From Clostridiales bacterium 38-18 (lineage in GTDB: Bacteria; Bacillota; Clostridia; Peptostreptococcales; Acidaminobacteraceae): a stretch of 39,767 bases of DNA. Of this stretch, positions 9,104 to 18,437 are shown piece by piece; position 1 is the stretch's first letter, and each line of letters begins with the position of its first letter. Location of the stretch: assembly GCA_001897605.1 (NCBI GenBank), contig MKTL01000006.1, positions 1 through 39,767 on the forward strand, given 5' to 3'. The notes below the pieces were generated by a model that was not told the DNA's origin, did no database searches, and saw nothing but the letters and a program-made list of their open reading frames with translations. The position numbers and the translations under genes are program-made.

Positions 9104-9778
9104 GTGTTTAGGATACTGATTGTAGAGGATGACAGTAACACGAGAAAATTAATAAGTGCGGTCTTAAGGCAGGAGGGTTTTGAAGTTATCTCAGCAGAAG
9201 ATGGCCTCGCCGCCTTGGAGATAATGGCACATGCACATATAGACTTAGTGGTGACAGATGTTATGATGCCCAATTTAGATGGCTTAGAATTAACGCGTGA
9301 GCTTAGAGTAGGCTGGCCATTATTGCCCATCCTCATGCTGACTGCAAAGCAAGAGCCACTGGATAAAAGACTTGGTTTTTTAGTCGGGACAGATGATTAT
9401 CTGACAAAGCCGTTTGACGAGCAAGAACTGATTTTAAGGATTCGGGCACTTCTCAGAAGGGCACAGATCGTCAATGATCAAAAGCTATCGTTTGGAGAAG
9501 TGACACTTGATTACAACGCACTCAGTGTTAGAATCGGTGAGGAATTAATTCAATTGCCGCAGAAAGAGTTTTATCTCTTATTTAAGTTACTGGCAAATCC
9601 AAATCAAATCTTTACAAGATTACAGCTTATGGATGAAATCTGGGGGCTTGAATCGGATACAGACGATCATACTCTAAATGTACACATCAATCGATTGAGA
9701 GATCGGTTTAGAGGCTGTACAGATTTTGAAATTGTTACAGTAAGAGGACTGGGGTATAAGGCGGTGAGACACCTATGA
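9104..9778 (+). CDS. OmpR/PhoB-family response regulator
   Basis: The protein is 224 aa. The receiver domain (1 to about 120) has the acidic pair E8-D9-D10, phospho-acceptor Asp52 in VVTDVMMPNLDG, Thr80 and Lys102. The winged-helix DNA-binding domain (about 128-224) ends with NVHINRLRDR and TVRGLGYKA. It starts at GTG 9104 behind AAAGGAG. It overlaps the sensor kinase by four bases (ATGA), so the two are translationally coupled. The divergent ABC exporter is its most likely target. Confidence 0.93.
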   Translation: MFRILIVEDDSNTRKLISAVLRQEGFEVISAEDGLAALEIMAHAHIDLVVTDVMMPNLDGLELTRELRVGWPLLPILMLTAKQEPLDKRLGFLVGTDDYLTKPFDEQELILRIRALLRRAQIVNDQKLSFGEVTLDYNALSVRIGEELIQLPQKEFYLLFKLLANPNQIFTRLQLMDEIWGLESDTDDHTLNVHINRLRDRFRGCTDFEIVTVRGLGYKAVRHL

Positions 9779-10842
9779 TCAAATATTTAAAGAAGAAAAT
9801 GAGCTTAACGGTGTCCTTAGTAATGTTCGTTTTTTTTGTTTTACTTGGAACGTTTATGATTCTGATGTTTGTCGTGATCTTACTTCATAAAATAGGCTAT
9901 ATCTCATTATCAGACATCAGGAACAACTCATCAGACGCGCCACTAAATATTCCGACGCGATTTTTACTTTCAAACTTTATCTTTTGTACCTTTATTGGGA
10001 CTGCAATTTCGGGATTTTTCAGTAGAAAACTGCTAAGACCTATCAGAAAAGTAATAGCTGCTACCCATCAGGTCGCGTCAGGTGATTTCGATGTCAAAGT
10101 AGACATAGGAGGAATCGATGAGCTTGAGGAGCTCTCAAATTCGTTCAACAAAATGACTGAGGAACTAAGCAGTACGGAAACCTTGAGAAGAGATTTTATC
10201 AATAATTTCTCCCATGAGTTTAAAACACCTATCGTTTCCATAAAGGGCTTTGCTAAGATTTTAAAGTCAGGTAACCTCACCGATACCGAACGCGTAGAGT
10301 ATCTAGATATTATCATTTCTGAATCAGAAAGACTGACTCAATTATCCACTCAGATCTTGAATTTATCCAAGTATGAGCATATGGAAATCGTCGGTGAGAA
10401 AACGCTATATCGAATCGATGAGCAAATACGTAAGATCATTTTGCTATTAGAACCAAAATGGACTGCCAAATCACTTATATTTTCATTGGATCTACCAGAT
10501 ACGCTGATGGAAGGAAACGAGGATCTCATTCAGCAGGTCCTTTTAAACATCATTGATAATGCAATCAAGTTTTCTTACAATGGTGGACAGATTGAGATTG
10601 GCCTGCACAGAAATGAAAAGGAAGAAATTATCATTAAGGTGAAGGATGAAGGCTGCGGTATGAGCGAGGAAGCGAAAAATCACATCTTCGAGAAGTTTTA
10701 TCAAGTTGATCAAAGCCATCAAATCGCCGGCAATGGGATTGGCTTAGCAATAGTAAAACGCTTAATTGGCCTTATGAATGGTACCATTTCTGTGGAAAGT
10801 CAGGTTGATATAGGTTCAGTATTTACGATCAAGCTAGTTTAG
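9775..10842 (+). CDS. Membrane sensor histidine kinase
   Basis: The protein is 355 aa. Two N-terminal membrane segments (about 8-38 and 62-82) flank a short extracellular loop of roughly 25 residues. A HAMP domain (about 82-134) follows. The dimerisation domain has His147 in NFSHEFKTPIVS, and the ATPase has the N box LLNIIDNAIKFS, then VKDEGCGM and GNGIGLAIVKRL. A loop this small cannot fold into a sensing domain, so it may sense through the membrane or through the neighbouring transporter, as intramembrane-sensing kinases of antimicrobial-peptide systems do. That last point is inference. Confidence 0.92.
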   Translation: MIKYLKKKMSLTVSLVMFVFFVLLGTFMILMFVVILLHKIGYISLSDIRNNSSDAPLNIPTRFLLSNFIFCTFIGTAISGFFSRKLLRPIRKVIAATHQVASGDFDVKVDIGGIDELEELSNSFNKMTEELSSTETLRRDFINNFSHEFKTPIVSIKGFAKILKSGNLTDTERVEYLDIIISESERLTQLSTQILNLSKYEHMEIVGEKTLYRIDEQIRKIILLLEPKWTAKSLIFSLDLPDTLMEGNEDLIQQVLLNIIDNAIKFSYNGGQIEIGLHRNEKEEIIIKVKDEGCGMSEEAKNHIFEKFYQVDQSHQIAGNGIGLAIVKRLIGLMNGTISVESQVDIGSVFTIKLV

Positions 10843-10867
10843 GAGATCACCACTGAAAAATCAAACT

Positions 10868-10896
10868 AAAACCCTCCAAATTGTGGAGGGTTTTTT
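10868..10896 (+). terminator. Rho-independent terminator after the two-component operon
   Basis: ACCCTCCA pairs with TGGAGGGT around a short AATTG-type loop, flanked by A and T runs, and is followed by six T. It lies 25 bases past the kinase stop. Confidence 0.92.
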
Positions 10897-11132
10897 GTTG
10901 TTTCATAATAAAACCTCGAATTATGTTGCAATTCATCTCTCTAAGTTTGTCCTAATATTACCCCTCAAAATGATTATTAAGAGTTTTATTTGACTGATGC
11001 TATTGTGCTTCATGTTGTAGAAAAATATAGGGCATGTTAGTATAAAAAAAAGAAAATTACATAATGTTACTAAGTGTGGAGATTGTATTTATGATTAAAA
11101 ATGTTTGAAGATGCTATAAAAAGGAGAGAATT

Positions 11133-11816
11133 ATGAAAAGATCAGAGATTAATCAAGCGATAAGTTGGGCAAAAGAATTGTTAGAAAAGCATCAAGTAAA
11201 GCTACCCCCATTTGGCTATTGGACAATGCAAGATTGGGAAGAGAATAAGATAAAAGCTGATACGATAAAGCAGGTCATGCTAGGGTGGGACATTACCGAC
11301 TATGGTAAAGACCAATTTGATCAGCTAGGAGCTGTACTTTTTACGCTTAGAAACGGTTCACTTACCGATGTGACAATGGGTACGCCGTATGCAGAAAAGC
11401 TGATCATACTTAAAGAGGGACAAAGACTTCCGATTCATCACCATGCCAGTAAGACTGAAGATATCATTAATCGCGCAGGGGGGATGTTAGCCATAAAACT
11501 CTACAACACATTGTCCAATGGTGACGTTGACTATGTTAGGGATGTAACGGTAGATCTGGATGCTGTAAAAGTAACGCTAAAAGCAGGGGAAGAACTCTTA
11601 ATTCCACCGGGATGTAGTATTACCTTGAGACCTTATATGTATCATCTCTTTTGGGCGAAAGAAGGCCATGGTCCATTGATTTGTGGTGAGGTTTCATCGA
11701 TTAACGACGATTTAACGGATAATTATAATGCAGAAGCTGTCAGCCGATTTTCAACGGTTGAAGAGGATGTCCCCTTGTTGCATCCACTCTGTAATGAATA
11801 TGATCGAATTTTATAG
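11133..11816 (+). CDS. D-lyxose isomerase (D-lyxose/D-mannose ketol-isomerase)
   Basis: The 227-aa protein has the cupin-type metal site of D-lyxose isomerases: His102-His103-His104 with ASKTED immediately after (Glu109), and a later His171 in PYMYHLFWA. The N-terminal INQAISWAKELL and FGYWTMQDW strings also match the family. Characterised members interconvert D-lyxose/D-xylulose and also D-mannose/D-fructose using a divalent metal. AAAAGGAGAG precedes the ATG. The next gene, a PfkB sugar kinase, starts 18 bases on, so the pair likely converts an aldose to a ketose and phosphorylates it. No transporter or regulator is adjacent. Confidence 0.85.
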   Translation: MKRSEINQAISWAKELLEKHQVKLPPFGYWTMQDWEENKIKADTIKQVMLGWDITDYGKDQFDQLGAVLFTLRNGSLTDVTMGTPYAEKLIILKEGQRLPIHHHASKTEDIINRAGGMLAIKLYNTLSNGDVDYVRDVTVDLDAVKVTLKAGEELLIPPGCSITLRPYMYHLFWAKEGHGPLICGEVSSINDDLTDNYNAEAVSRFSTVEEDVPLLHPLCNEYDRIL

Positions 11817-11834
11817 TAACTAGGAGGTAAAAGT

Positions 11835-12779
11835 ATGTTTGATATTTGTGCTGTGGGAGAATTGCTTATCGATTTTACACCTACATCTGAAGGAAACTTT
11901 AAACCGAACCCTGGCGGTGCACCCTGTAACTTTTTAACCAGTGCACAAAAAATGGGGTCAAAAACTGCCTTTATCGGTAAAGTGGGGAAGGATGCATTTG
12001 GAACGCATTTAAAAACAGTATTAGAGGAACAGAAAATTGATACCAACCATCTTAAATTAGATGAAAAATATGGTACCACACTCGCTTTTGTTCATCTTTA
12101 TCCAAACGGTGATCGTGATTTCAGCTTTTATCGAAAAGGCTGTGCGGATGTAATGCTTGAACAAAATGATATTGACTTAGAGCTTTTAAATCAAACAAAG
12201 GCTTTTCATTTTGGTTCGCTGTCTTTCACTGATGAACCAAGTCGTTCAACGGTTTTCACACTTCTAAAAGAAGCAAAGCGCAAAGCCCTTTTGATTACCT
12301 ATGATCCTAACTATCGTGCACCGCTTTGGAATTCTAAAACTGAAGCCATAGACTATATGAAAAAAGGTTTAGCGTATGCGGATATCGTAAAGGTGTCGGA
12401 TGAAGAACTAGAATTATTAACCGATGAAAAAGACTTTAGTTTGGGAGCAAATAAGCTCATGGCCTTTGGTCCAAAGCTAATTTGTGTCACATTAGGAGAT
12501 AAAGGCTGTTTTTATAAAAGTGCAGCTGGTTTAGATGGGCTCGTGAGAGGTGTAAAAGCGAATCAAGTTGATACCACCGGTGCTGGAGACACTTTCTTTG
12601 GTGCTTTGATCAGTCAGATCGTAACATCCGGTCAATCACTTGAAGGAATTGATCAAGCAACACTCGAAGCCATGATTTTGACTGCAAATGCAGCAGCTGC
12701 AATCTGTATCGAAGGCTACGGCGGCATACCCTCTATACCAACGAAAGAGGCTGTGCTAAAACGACTAGAACATGGTTAG
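11835..12779 (+). CDS. PfkB-family carbohydrate kinase, probable fructokinase
   Basis: The 314-aa protein has the ribokinase/PfkB fold. The substrate-binding N-terminus CAVGELLIDF leads into NPGGAPCNF, and the C-terminal signature VDTTGAGDTFFGAL holds the catalytic base Asp252 and anion hole. The glycine-rich NPGGAPCN stretch and KVSDEELELLT are typical of fructokinases (ScrK-like). TAGGAGG precedes the ATG. It is co-transcribed with the D-lyxose isomerase gene, so the product of that enzyme (fructose from mannose, or xylulose from lyxose) is the likely substrate. Fructose is the better guess from motifs; xylulose kinases are usually of the FGGY family. Confidence 0.85.
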   Translation: MFDICAVGELLIDFTPTSEGNFKPNPGGAPCNFLTSAQKMGSKTAFIGKVGKDAFGTHLKTVLEEQKIDTNHLKLDEKYGTTLAFVHLYPNGDRDFSFYRKGCADVMLEQNDIDLELLNQTKAFHFGSLSFTDEPSRSTVFTLLKEAKRKALLITYDPNYRAPLWNSKTEAIDYMKKGLAYADIVKVSDEELELLTDEKDFSLGANKLMAFGPKLICVTLGDKGCFYKSAAGLDGLVRGVKANQVDTTGAGDTFFGALISQIVTSGQSLEGIDQATLEAMILTANAAAAICIEGYGGIPSIPTKEAVLKRLEHG

Positions 12780-13088
12780 AGTCTATTTTGATATAAGAAA
12801 TTGATCTTTAAGCAGATATAGAGAACAAACAAATATAAAAAGAAGTCAGAGAAGGAGAATCTACTAGAGGAAGAAAGCCAAATTTAATTGCATTAAATGC
12901 GCAATATAAGTGGATCGTTGGAGTGAAAATTACCAGTTAAAATCACATTGGTCTTCAAAAACGAACTAATTGATGACAATAAAACTAATTTGAATTAAAT
13001 ATATAAATAAAGTCCCTTACATTTTAAGTGCAATATTAGGTGGATTACCTGTATTAGCATAAAAATTGGAGGGACTTTTATTTATTAA
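12780..13088. other. 309-bp intergenic region between convergent operons
   Basis: No gene is supported. A 28-codon open stretch at 12854-12940 (GESTRGRKPN onwards) has no ribosome binding site or start and matches nothing I recognise. The right part holds the long imperfect hairpin at 13009-13078. Confidence 0.5.
13009..13078. terminator. Long imperfect hairpin, probable bidirectional terminator
   Basis: AAAGTCCCT (13009-13017) pairs with AGGGACTTT (13070-13078). Inside, the arms stay complementary with gaps down to AGGT/ACCT around a GGATT loop, about 32 bases per arm. T-rich sequence follows on both strands, and it sits where the kinase operon and siderophore operon converge. Confidence 0.6.
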
Positions 13089-13901
13089 CTAGTGATTGGT
13101 ATGATGCCTACCTATCGGAATAATCATTGGCGTCCCTGAAACAGGATCCTTGATAACCGTTGAGGCGAGATTAAAGACCGTATCTATAAGCTCAGGTGTA
13201 ATAATAGCTTCAGGCGTACCTTCTGATATCAACTTGCCTTCTTTGATTGCAAAAAGGTAATCTGCGTATCTTGCAGACAAATTAATATCGTGAAGTACCA
13301 TAACAATGGTGGTACCTTTTTTGCGGTTTAAATCAGTCAAAAGATCTAGTATCTCAACTTGATAAGCAATATCTAAAAAGGTAGTTGGCTCATCTAAAAG
13401 TAAGATATCAGTATCTTGTGCCAGTGCCATTGCAATCCAGACGCGTTGCCTTTGTCCACCAGATAGCTCATCCACACATCGGTCGGCAAGATGCGTAATC
13501 CCCATAAGCGACAAAGCCTCCTCAACTGCTTCAAAATCGTGATGCCCCAATCCTTTTAGAAAGGATTGATAAGGATAACGACCCCTTGAAACAAGGTCTG
13601 CGACTGTGATTCCCTCTGGTACAACCGGTGATTGTGGCAGTAACCCCAGTTGTCGTGCAAGCTCTTTAGGCTGATAATGGTTCAAAGCTTTATTTCCCAA
13701 AGAGACATTGCCATCCATCGGCTTAATTAACCGCGAAAGCGTTTTTAATAGCGTTGATTTACCACAGGCGTTTGCACCGATAATCACACTGATTTTATGG
13801 TTGGGGATGTTAATTTCAACACCATTTACAATCACCTTATTATCATATCCCGAGGTCAGGTTTTTTGCGGATAGACTTATATCAGTAGCAGGTTGATTCA
13901 T
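13089..13901 (-). CDS. Iron-siderophore ABC transporter ATP-binding protein (FecE/FhuC-like)
   Basis: The 270-aa ATPase has Walker A GANACGKST (42-50), the signature ELSGGQRQRVWIAMALAQD, Walker B ILLLDEPTTFLD and the switch HDINLSARYAD. These are typical of FecE/FhuC/BtuD-type importers, and the tryptophan in RVWIAMA is common in siderophore systems. It energises the two adjacent permeases. Its ATG shares one base with the upstream permease stop (TAATG). It is the last gene of a four-gene operon. Confidence 0.92.
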   Translation of the reverse strand: MNQPATDISLSAKNLTSGYDNKVIVNGVEINIPNHKISVIIGANACGKSTLLKTLSRLIKPMDGNVSLGNKALNHYQPKELARQLGLLPQSPVVPEGITVADLVSRGRYPYQSFLKGLGHHDFEAVEEALSLMGITHLADRCVDELSGGQRQRVWIAMALAQDTDILLLDEPTTFLDIAYQVEILDLLTDLNRKKGTTIVMVLHDINLSARYADYLFAIKEGKLISEGTPEAIITPELIDTVFNLASTVIKDPVSGTPMIIPIGRHHTNH

Positions 13902-14905
13902 TATGCTGTACCTCCTTTTTGATTCATTCTAATGAGTAAAAATAGCAAGTAGGGCGCACCAAGAATACCGGTTACGACGCCGACTGGGTATTGAAAGGGT
14001 AAAGCAAATTGTCCAATCAGATCCGCTGAAAGAACGAGTACACTACCAATTAAACCTGCTGCAATTGGTGCGGATGCACCTATCTTTTTCGCGATAGGTC
14101 CCGATAAGAAGGATACAAAAGCAATTGGTCCTGTTATGGAAGTTGAAAAGGCTAATAAAACAACGGAGCAAAGTACCAAAGAAACTCTAACAAGATGTGT
14201 TCGTACGCCAAGTGTTATGGCGGATGGATCTCCTAATTCTAACAGCTTTAGCTGATTGCTCAGCAAAGATAAAAGAAAACCAAATACGAGTACGATAGGT
14301 AGCAGCAAACTGACGTTAGAGAGACGCATACCATTTAAGCTACCGCTTAGCCATCGCATAGCTGCTGGTATATCGTATTGTGATGCTCTAAGTAGTAGGA
14401 ATGAGATAATTGAATTTAACATTGCCTGAACGCCAATGCCGATTAAGATCAAACGACCACCTGAAAATTGTCCACCCTTGGAGAGTCCATAAATAATAAG
14501 TGCAACGATTAAACCCGATAGAACAGAGGCTAATGCAACTGTAGTACCGCTTGTTTTAAGGACGAGAATACAAAAGACAGCTGTAACACTTGAACCTGCG
14601 GTTATACCGATAATATCGGGGCTTGCCAATGGATTCCGTAACATGGTTTGAAAGGTAGCACCCGCCATCCCGAAGGATAATCCCACTAAAAGTCCAATTA
14701 ATAATCTCGGCAATCTCAGTGTTTTAATTGCAAAGGTAGCACCTTTAATGGTTTCACCACTTAAAACACGTACAACAGTTGCAATGTCGTAATTTGTATT
14801 ACCAAGGGTTAATGACAAAATGCTTAGAATACTAACTAATACCAATAAGCATATGAATATCAAGCGGTTCTTACGTCTATGTTTTTGATAGAGTTTTTTA
14901 ATCAT
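13901..14905 (-). CDS. Iron-siderophore ABC transporter permease (FecD-like)
   Basis: The 334-aa protein has an arginine/lysine-rich N-terminus, then about nine to ten membrane segments. It carries LRLPRLLIGLLVGLSFGMAG, the LRNPLASPDIIGITAG signature of BtuCD-type permeases, and TGPIAFVSFLSGPIAKKI, the coupling region that contacts the ATPase. It forms a heterodimer with the preceding permease. The start overlaps that gene's stop by four bases (ATGA). Confidence 0.92.
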   Translation of the reverse strand: MIKKLYQKHRRKNRLIFICLLVLVSILSILSLTLGNTNYDIATVVRVLSGETIKGATFAIKTLRLPRLLIGLLVGLSFGMAGATFQTMLRNPLASPDIIGITAGSSVTAVFCILVLKTSGTTVALASVLSGLIVALIIYGLSKGGQFSGGRLILIGIGVQAMLNSIISFLLLRASQYDIPAAMRWLSGSLNGMRLSNVSLLLPIVLVFGFLLSLLSNQLKLLELGDPSAITLGVRTHLVRVSLVLCSVVLLAFSTSITGPIAFVSFLSGPIAKKIGASAPIAAGLIGSVLVLSADLIGQFALPFQYPVGVVTGILGAPYLLFLLIRMNQKGGTA

Positions 14906-15924
14906 AATGTACGTACCTTAGCCTTCATAGCAATGATTATCAATACGGGCGCACCGATAAAGGCAGTTACAATCCCTGCTTCAAGTTCACCCGGCGATCC
15001 AATTAATCTGCCTATAACATCGGATACGGTTAATAATACAGCACCACCAATCGCAGAAAAGGGGATGATAATTTTGAGATTTGGACCACTGAAAAGGCGA
15101 ATCACATGAGGTACCATCAGTCCAACAAACCCTATTGGACCAGCAAATGCAGTCGTTGCCCCACATAATACAACCCCTGACACAGTAGCAATCAGACGAA
15201 TAAATCGCGTATTAACACCTAGTCCTGTCGCCACATCATCACCAAGCGAGAGTGCATCAAGTGCTGGCGTAACGATAAAACCTAAAAGCAATGCAAATCC
15301 AACAACTGGTGTAAGTATTGCTAGCTTGGACCAATCACCACCGCTGATGCTCCCAACTTGCCAAAATCTGAAAGCGTTCATTACATCGACTCTTGGTAAT
15401 ATGACTGCGCTGACAAGTGATGAGAGTGCTGCACTGGTTGCTGCACCTGCAAGTGCAAGTTTGATAGGGGTAGCCCCACCGGACCCTAATGAACCGATCC
15501 CATAGACAAAAATCGTTGTTAAAGCAGCTCCGATGAGTGCAAACAAAATATAAGCACCTGAAGTGTTTACGTTAAAGAATGCGATTCCTAAAACGACCAG
15601 TAGAGAAGCGCCTGTGTTAACGCCTAGAATACTAGGATCTGCAATTGGATTTCGCGTGACCGACTGCATCAGAGCACCAGATACACCAAGAGCTGCACCA
15701 GCAAGTAACCCAAATAAAGTCCGCGGTATTCTTTCGTTAAGTACAAGCGCATTCATCGTATTACTCGTCTCGTTATTCATTGCATCATTCATTAAGCTTC
15801 CCAAAATTTCTATGACTTCTTTAAAGGGAATGTTTCTTGCGCCAAAGGCAAGTGAGATAAAAATAGTAAAGACCAGTAGCAGAATGCTACCGGTCACAAG
15901 AACAGTCAATTTTTTGCGCATCAT
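14902..15924 (-). CDS. Iron-siderophore ABC transporter permease (FecC-like)
   Basis: The 340-aa integral membrane protein of the BtuC/FecCD family has RIPRTLFGLLAGAALGVSGA, then TRNPIADPSILGVNTGAS and AGPIGFVGLMVPHVIRLF as the coupling helix. It pairs with the next permease to form the channel. Its ATG overlaps the binding-protein stop by four bases, so all four genes are translationally coupled. Confidence 0.92.
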   Translation of the reverse strand: MMRKKLTVLVTGSILLLVFTIFISLAFGARNIPFKEVIEILGSLMNDAMNNETSNTMNALVLNERIPRTLFGLLAGAALGVSGALMQSVTRNPIADPSILGVNTGASLLVVLGIAFFNVNTSGAYILFALIGAALTTIFVYGIGSLGSGGATPIKLALAGAATSAALSSLVSAVILPRVDVMNAFRFWQVGSISGGDWSKLAILTPVVGFALLLGFIVTPALDALSLGDDVATGLGVNTRFIRLIATVSGVVLCGATTAFAGPIGFVGLMVPHVIRLFSGPNLKIIIPFSAIGGAVLLTVSDVIGRLIGSPGELEAGIVTAFIGAPVLIIIAMKAKVRTL

Positions 15925-16994
15925 TTTACTAAATCAGCTGCCTCTCCAATTAGTTTTAAATATTCATCTATTGTAGCTGGGATAGACAATGCACTTGGCG
16001 TACCAGATGCTGCAAGTGGTGTATTGTCTTCTATGATTGCAACAGATCCTCTTTGTACCGCTGGAATTGTGCTTAAAAGTGCATCCGATTGAAGTGCTTC
16101 TAACAGAGTGTCAGAACCGTAAGTGATGATAATGTCAACATCCTGTAATTGGTCAGCATTTTCTGCACTTAATGAAATGGCAAAGCTTGCATCATCTTCA
16201 GCTAATGCTAAAACACTTTCAGGGAATGCCATTCCCAAATCTGTTAAGTAGGCTGCTCTCGGGTCAGCTGGCAGATAGACATAGAAGCTACCTAAGTCAG
16301 CTGGGTTAAAGTAGAAAAATGCTGCTTTTTTACCAGCAAGCTGTGGATATTCTGATGTTTTATTTGCAATTAATGCCTCGAGATCTGCAACAAGTGCTTC
16401 ACCCTCTGCTTCAAGACCCATTCCTTTGGCATCCATTTTGATTTGATCTCTCCAGTAGGTTTGCCAAGGTAATGTAGGATAGGCAATAACAGGTGCAATC
16501 TCACTTAATAAATCATATTCCTCTTGAGTTAAACCTGAATAGGCAGCGAGAATCACATCTGGCTCAGAATCGGCGATAGCTTCATAGTTAAGCCCAGCTA
16601 GATCATCGTATAATACAGGTGCATCTACACCTAATTCTTTAAATTTATCAGACGTCCATGGTAACATGCCACTACCATCTGTAACGCCGTAATTTGCCAT
16701 AGAAATACCGACAGGAACGACGCCAAGTGCAAGAGGTGTATCATGATTTCCCCAAGAAATAGTAGCAATTCTTTCAGGTTTGCTTTCTAAAATAGTTTCG
16801 CCGAAAGCATGTTCAATCACAAGGGGATAGGTTACATCTGAATCTTGAGAAACCTCGGTTGTAACAGAAGTTGTTTCTGAGGTTGTCATTTCTGCTGTTG
16901 TCGTTTCAGTTACAGTTTTTGAACCACATCCGGTTAGCAAAATTGTAGTTGCGAGTACGATGGCACTAATAGATTTTAAATGGTTGAATTTCAT
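15921..16994 (-). CDS. Iron-siderophore-binding lipoprotein
   Basis: The 357-aa protein has a type II signal peptide with lipobox LLTGC and the acylated Cys at residue 23. A Thr/Ser/Glu-rich linker (about 28-55) follows, then a Fe3+-siderophore periplasmic-binding fold of the FecB/FepB/YfiY type (PERIATISWGNHDTPLALGV and EPDVILAAYSGLTQEEYDLLSEIAPV). It is anchored outside the membrane and hands ferric siderophore to the two permeases. AAAGGG lies before the ATG. It heads the operon behind a promoter whose -10 and spacer are covered by a Fur box. The siderophore is unknown; no biosynthesis genes are in the window. Confidence 0.92.
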   Translation of the reverse strand: MKFNHLKSISAIVLATTILLTGCGSKTVTETTTAEMTTSETTSVTTEVSQDSDVTYPLVIEHAFGETILESKPERIATISWGNHDTPLALGVVPVGISMANYGVTDGSGMLPWTSDKFKELGVDAPVLYDDLAGLNYEAIADSEPDVILAAYSGLTQEEYDLLSEIAPVIAYPTLPWQTYWRDQIKMDAKGMGLEAEGEALVADLEALIANKTSEYPQLAGKKAAFFYFNPADLGSFYVYLPADPRAAYLTDLGMAFPESVLALAEDDASFAISLSAENADQLQDVDIIITYGSDTLLEALQSDALLSTIPAVQRGSVAIIEDNTPLAASGTPSALSIPATIDEYLKLIGEAADLVK

Positions 16995-17083
16995 GAGTTT
17001 CCCTTTCTAATTCTATATTTTCTATAAGTCATTCTTTTGATGTTCATTTAAAGAGAATGATTCTATCAAAAAAACTTCTAAAT

Positions 17084-17114
17084 GAATATTATTATCGTTC
17101 TCAATTAGAGTCAA
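17084..17114 (-). promoter_or_regulatory. Sigma-A promoter with overlapping Fur box, driving the siderophore operon
   Basis: On the minus strand TTGACT (17109-17114), 17 bp, then TAATAT (17086-17091) make a good sigma-A promoter. The 19-bp element at 17084-17102 (minus strand GAGAACGATAATAATATTC) matches the Fur consensus GATAATGATAATCATTATC at about 15 of 19 positions and covers the -10 and spacer. A weaker Fur-like palindrome lies downstream at about 17053-17068 (AGAGAATGATTCTATC). Iron-loaded Fur would repress the four genes. Confidence 0.82.
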
Positions 17115-17336
17115 GTTTATTTTTGTTTTTTATGGTTTTAATCTGAAAAATGTAATGGATTTCATTATAAAATTTGTATGCTTGATCTAATTGACTCTTG
17201 CTTGCTAACATTGAGAGTCCGATTATTATAAGCTAGAAGTTAACTCTAGACTAATAATTTCAAAGAAAGAAAGGATTTTGATTTCATTTGTAGAATATAC
17301 ATCTTAGAAAAACTAGGAAAGCAAGTGAGGTGTCTT

Positions 17337-18437
17337 ATGAAACGATCAAACGACAAAAGCATTATCATTGAGCAATTGAGAAAAGCTGAATTTGTACCTT
17401 ACAATGTCATCGGAGTTCTTGAGAATAGGGACTTTAATGTCTATTTTGACGATGAGAGTGGCACGGTTTGGGCTGAAAATGAATATTTTAATTATGTATA
17501 TGGTGATATCTCTCTTATTAAAGAAAAAGTTGCAAGTCTTGAAACTGGTTTTTATGGCTTTTCTGCAGTAAGGGGAGATATTGCTGAGGCAATATATCGT
17601 GATTATCTGTTGCATTGGTACGAGCCAACTGACCGCTATTTGCATATGGGACAAAACTTTGATGAATTATCAATGTGCCCATATGAACTGGTTAGCTTAA
17701 GCTTGGATGAGGCGGAAGGCATCGATAACCGTTACGAGTATCAACAAGAAGGGTCACTTGAGAAAATAAAGGATGCCATCATTAACCGACCTACCTCGGC
17801 GATCTATATCGACGGTGAGTTGACAAGCTATGTTCTCGTACATGAAGATAATTCTATCGGTTATATGTTTACGCTTGAAAAATATAGAAAACATGGCTTA
17901 GGGTATTGGGTAACACTTGATATTTTAAAGAAGATGCAAGATAAGGGATCGCTGTCTTTTGTAGAAATCAATCAGAAAAACTACAAATCTCAAGGACTAG
18001 CAGCGAAGACTGGATTTGTAAAGGATGCATTTACGCCTTGGTTTGGGATCATTAAAGGTCGTCCAAACTGGTTTGACGAATGGCAACCCTTTGGTCAATC
18101 GCCATTTATGTTTACAACACTCGTCCATTTAAGACACGTCGATCAACTAGCTGAATCTAATCTACAAGGTATTTTTCACAAAATTGAGGGTGGTTATACC
18201 TTCGAAATCTGCGAAGAAAACAATAAGTGTGCAACTGGAACGATTATGGTTGATGCGAGTGATGAAGCTTTTGTGCTAAAGGTAGAAGAAACAACTTTAT
18301 CAACGTATGAGATATTAAAAGTTTTAGTGACTTATTTTCCTGAAACACAAGCGAGTATTGTTTTGCCATATGAGTCTGAATTGGTTGGTCAGATTGGCTG
18401 TATCGTTGGATTACAGGATTTGATAGAGAAAAAATAA
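17337..18437 (+). CDS. GNAT-family N-acetyltransferase
   Basis: The protein is about 366 aa. Residues roughly 150-255 form a GNAT domain: IYIDGELTSYVLVHEDNSIG is the central sheet, and YRKHGLGYWVTLDILKKM is the acetyl-CoA pyrophosphate loop and helix, followed by VEINQKNYKSQGLAAKTGF. The N-terminal half (about 1-145) resembles the substrate half of glycine N-acyltransferase-like proteins. The C-terminal 100 residues are unassigned. I prefer ATG 17337 (GAGGTG six bases upstream) to GTG 17325. It ends 39 bases before the GTPase-NYN gene, which also has its own promoter inside this gene's 3' end. Substrate unknown. Confidence 0.75.
   Translation: MKRSNDKSIIIEQLRKAEFVPYNVIGVLENRDFNVYFDDESGTVWAENEYFNYVYGDISLIKEKVASLETGFYGFSAVRGDIAEAIYRDYLLHWYEPTDRYLHMGQNFDELSMCPYELVSLSLDEAEGIDNRYEYQQEGSLEKIKDAIINRPTSAIYIDGELTSYVLVHEDNSIGYMFTLEKYRKHGLGYWVTLDILKKMQDKGSLSFVEINQKNYKSQGLAAKTGFVKDAFTPWFGIIKGRPNWFDEWQPFGQSPFMFTTLVHLRHVDQLAESNLQGIFHKIEGGYTFEICEENNKCATGTIMVDASDEAFVLKVEETTLSTYEILKVLVTYFPETQASIVLPYESELVGQIGCIVGLQDLIEKK

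Noticed and set aside
12854-12940. Small gene or integrase/transposase fragment
   Set aside because: Only 28 codons, no start or ribosome binding site, and no recognisable motif.
15563-15976. 137-codon open frame on the plus strand
   Set aside because: It is antisense to the FecC-like permease and its lipoprotein gene, lacks a ribosome binding site, and is explained by codon bias of the real genes.
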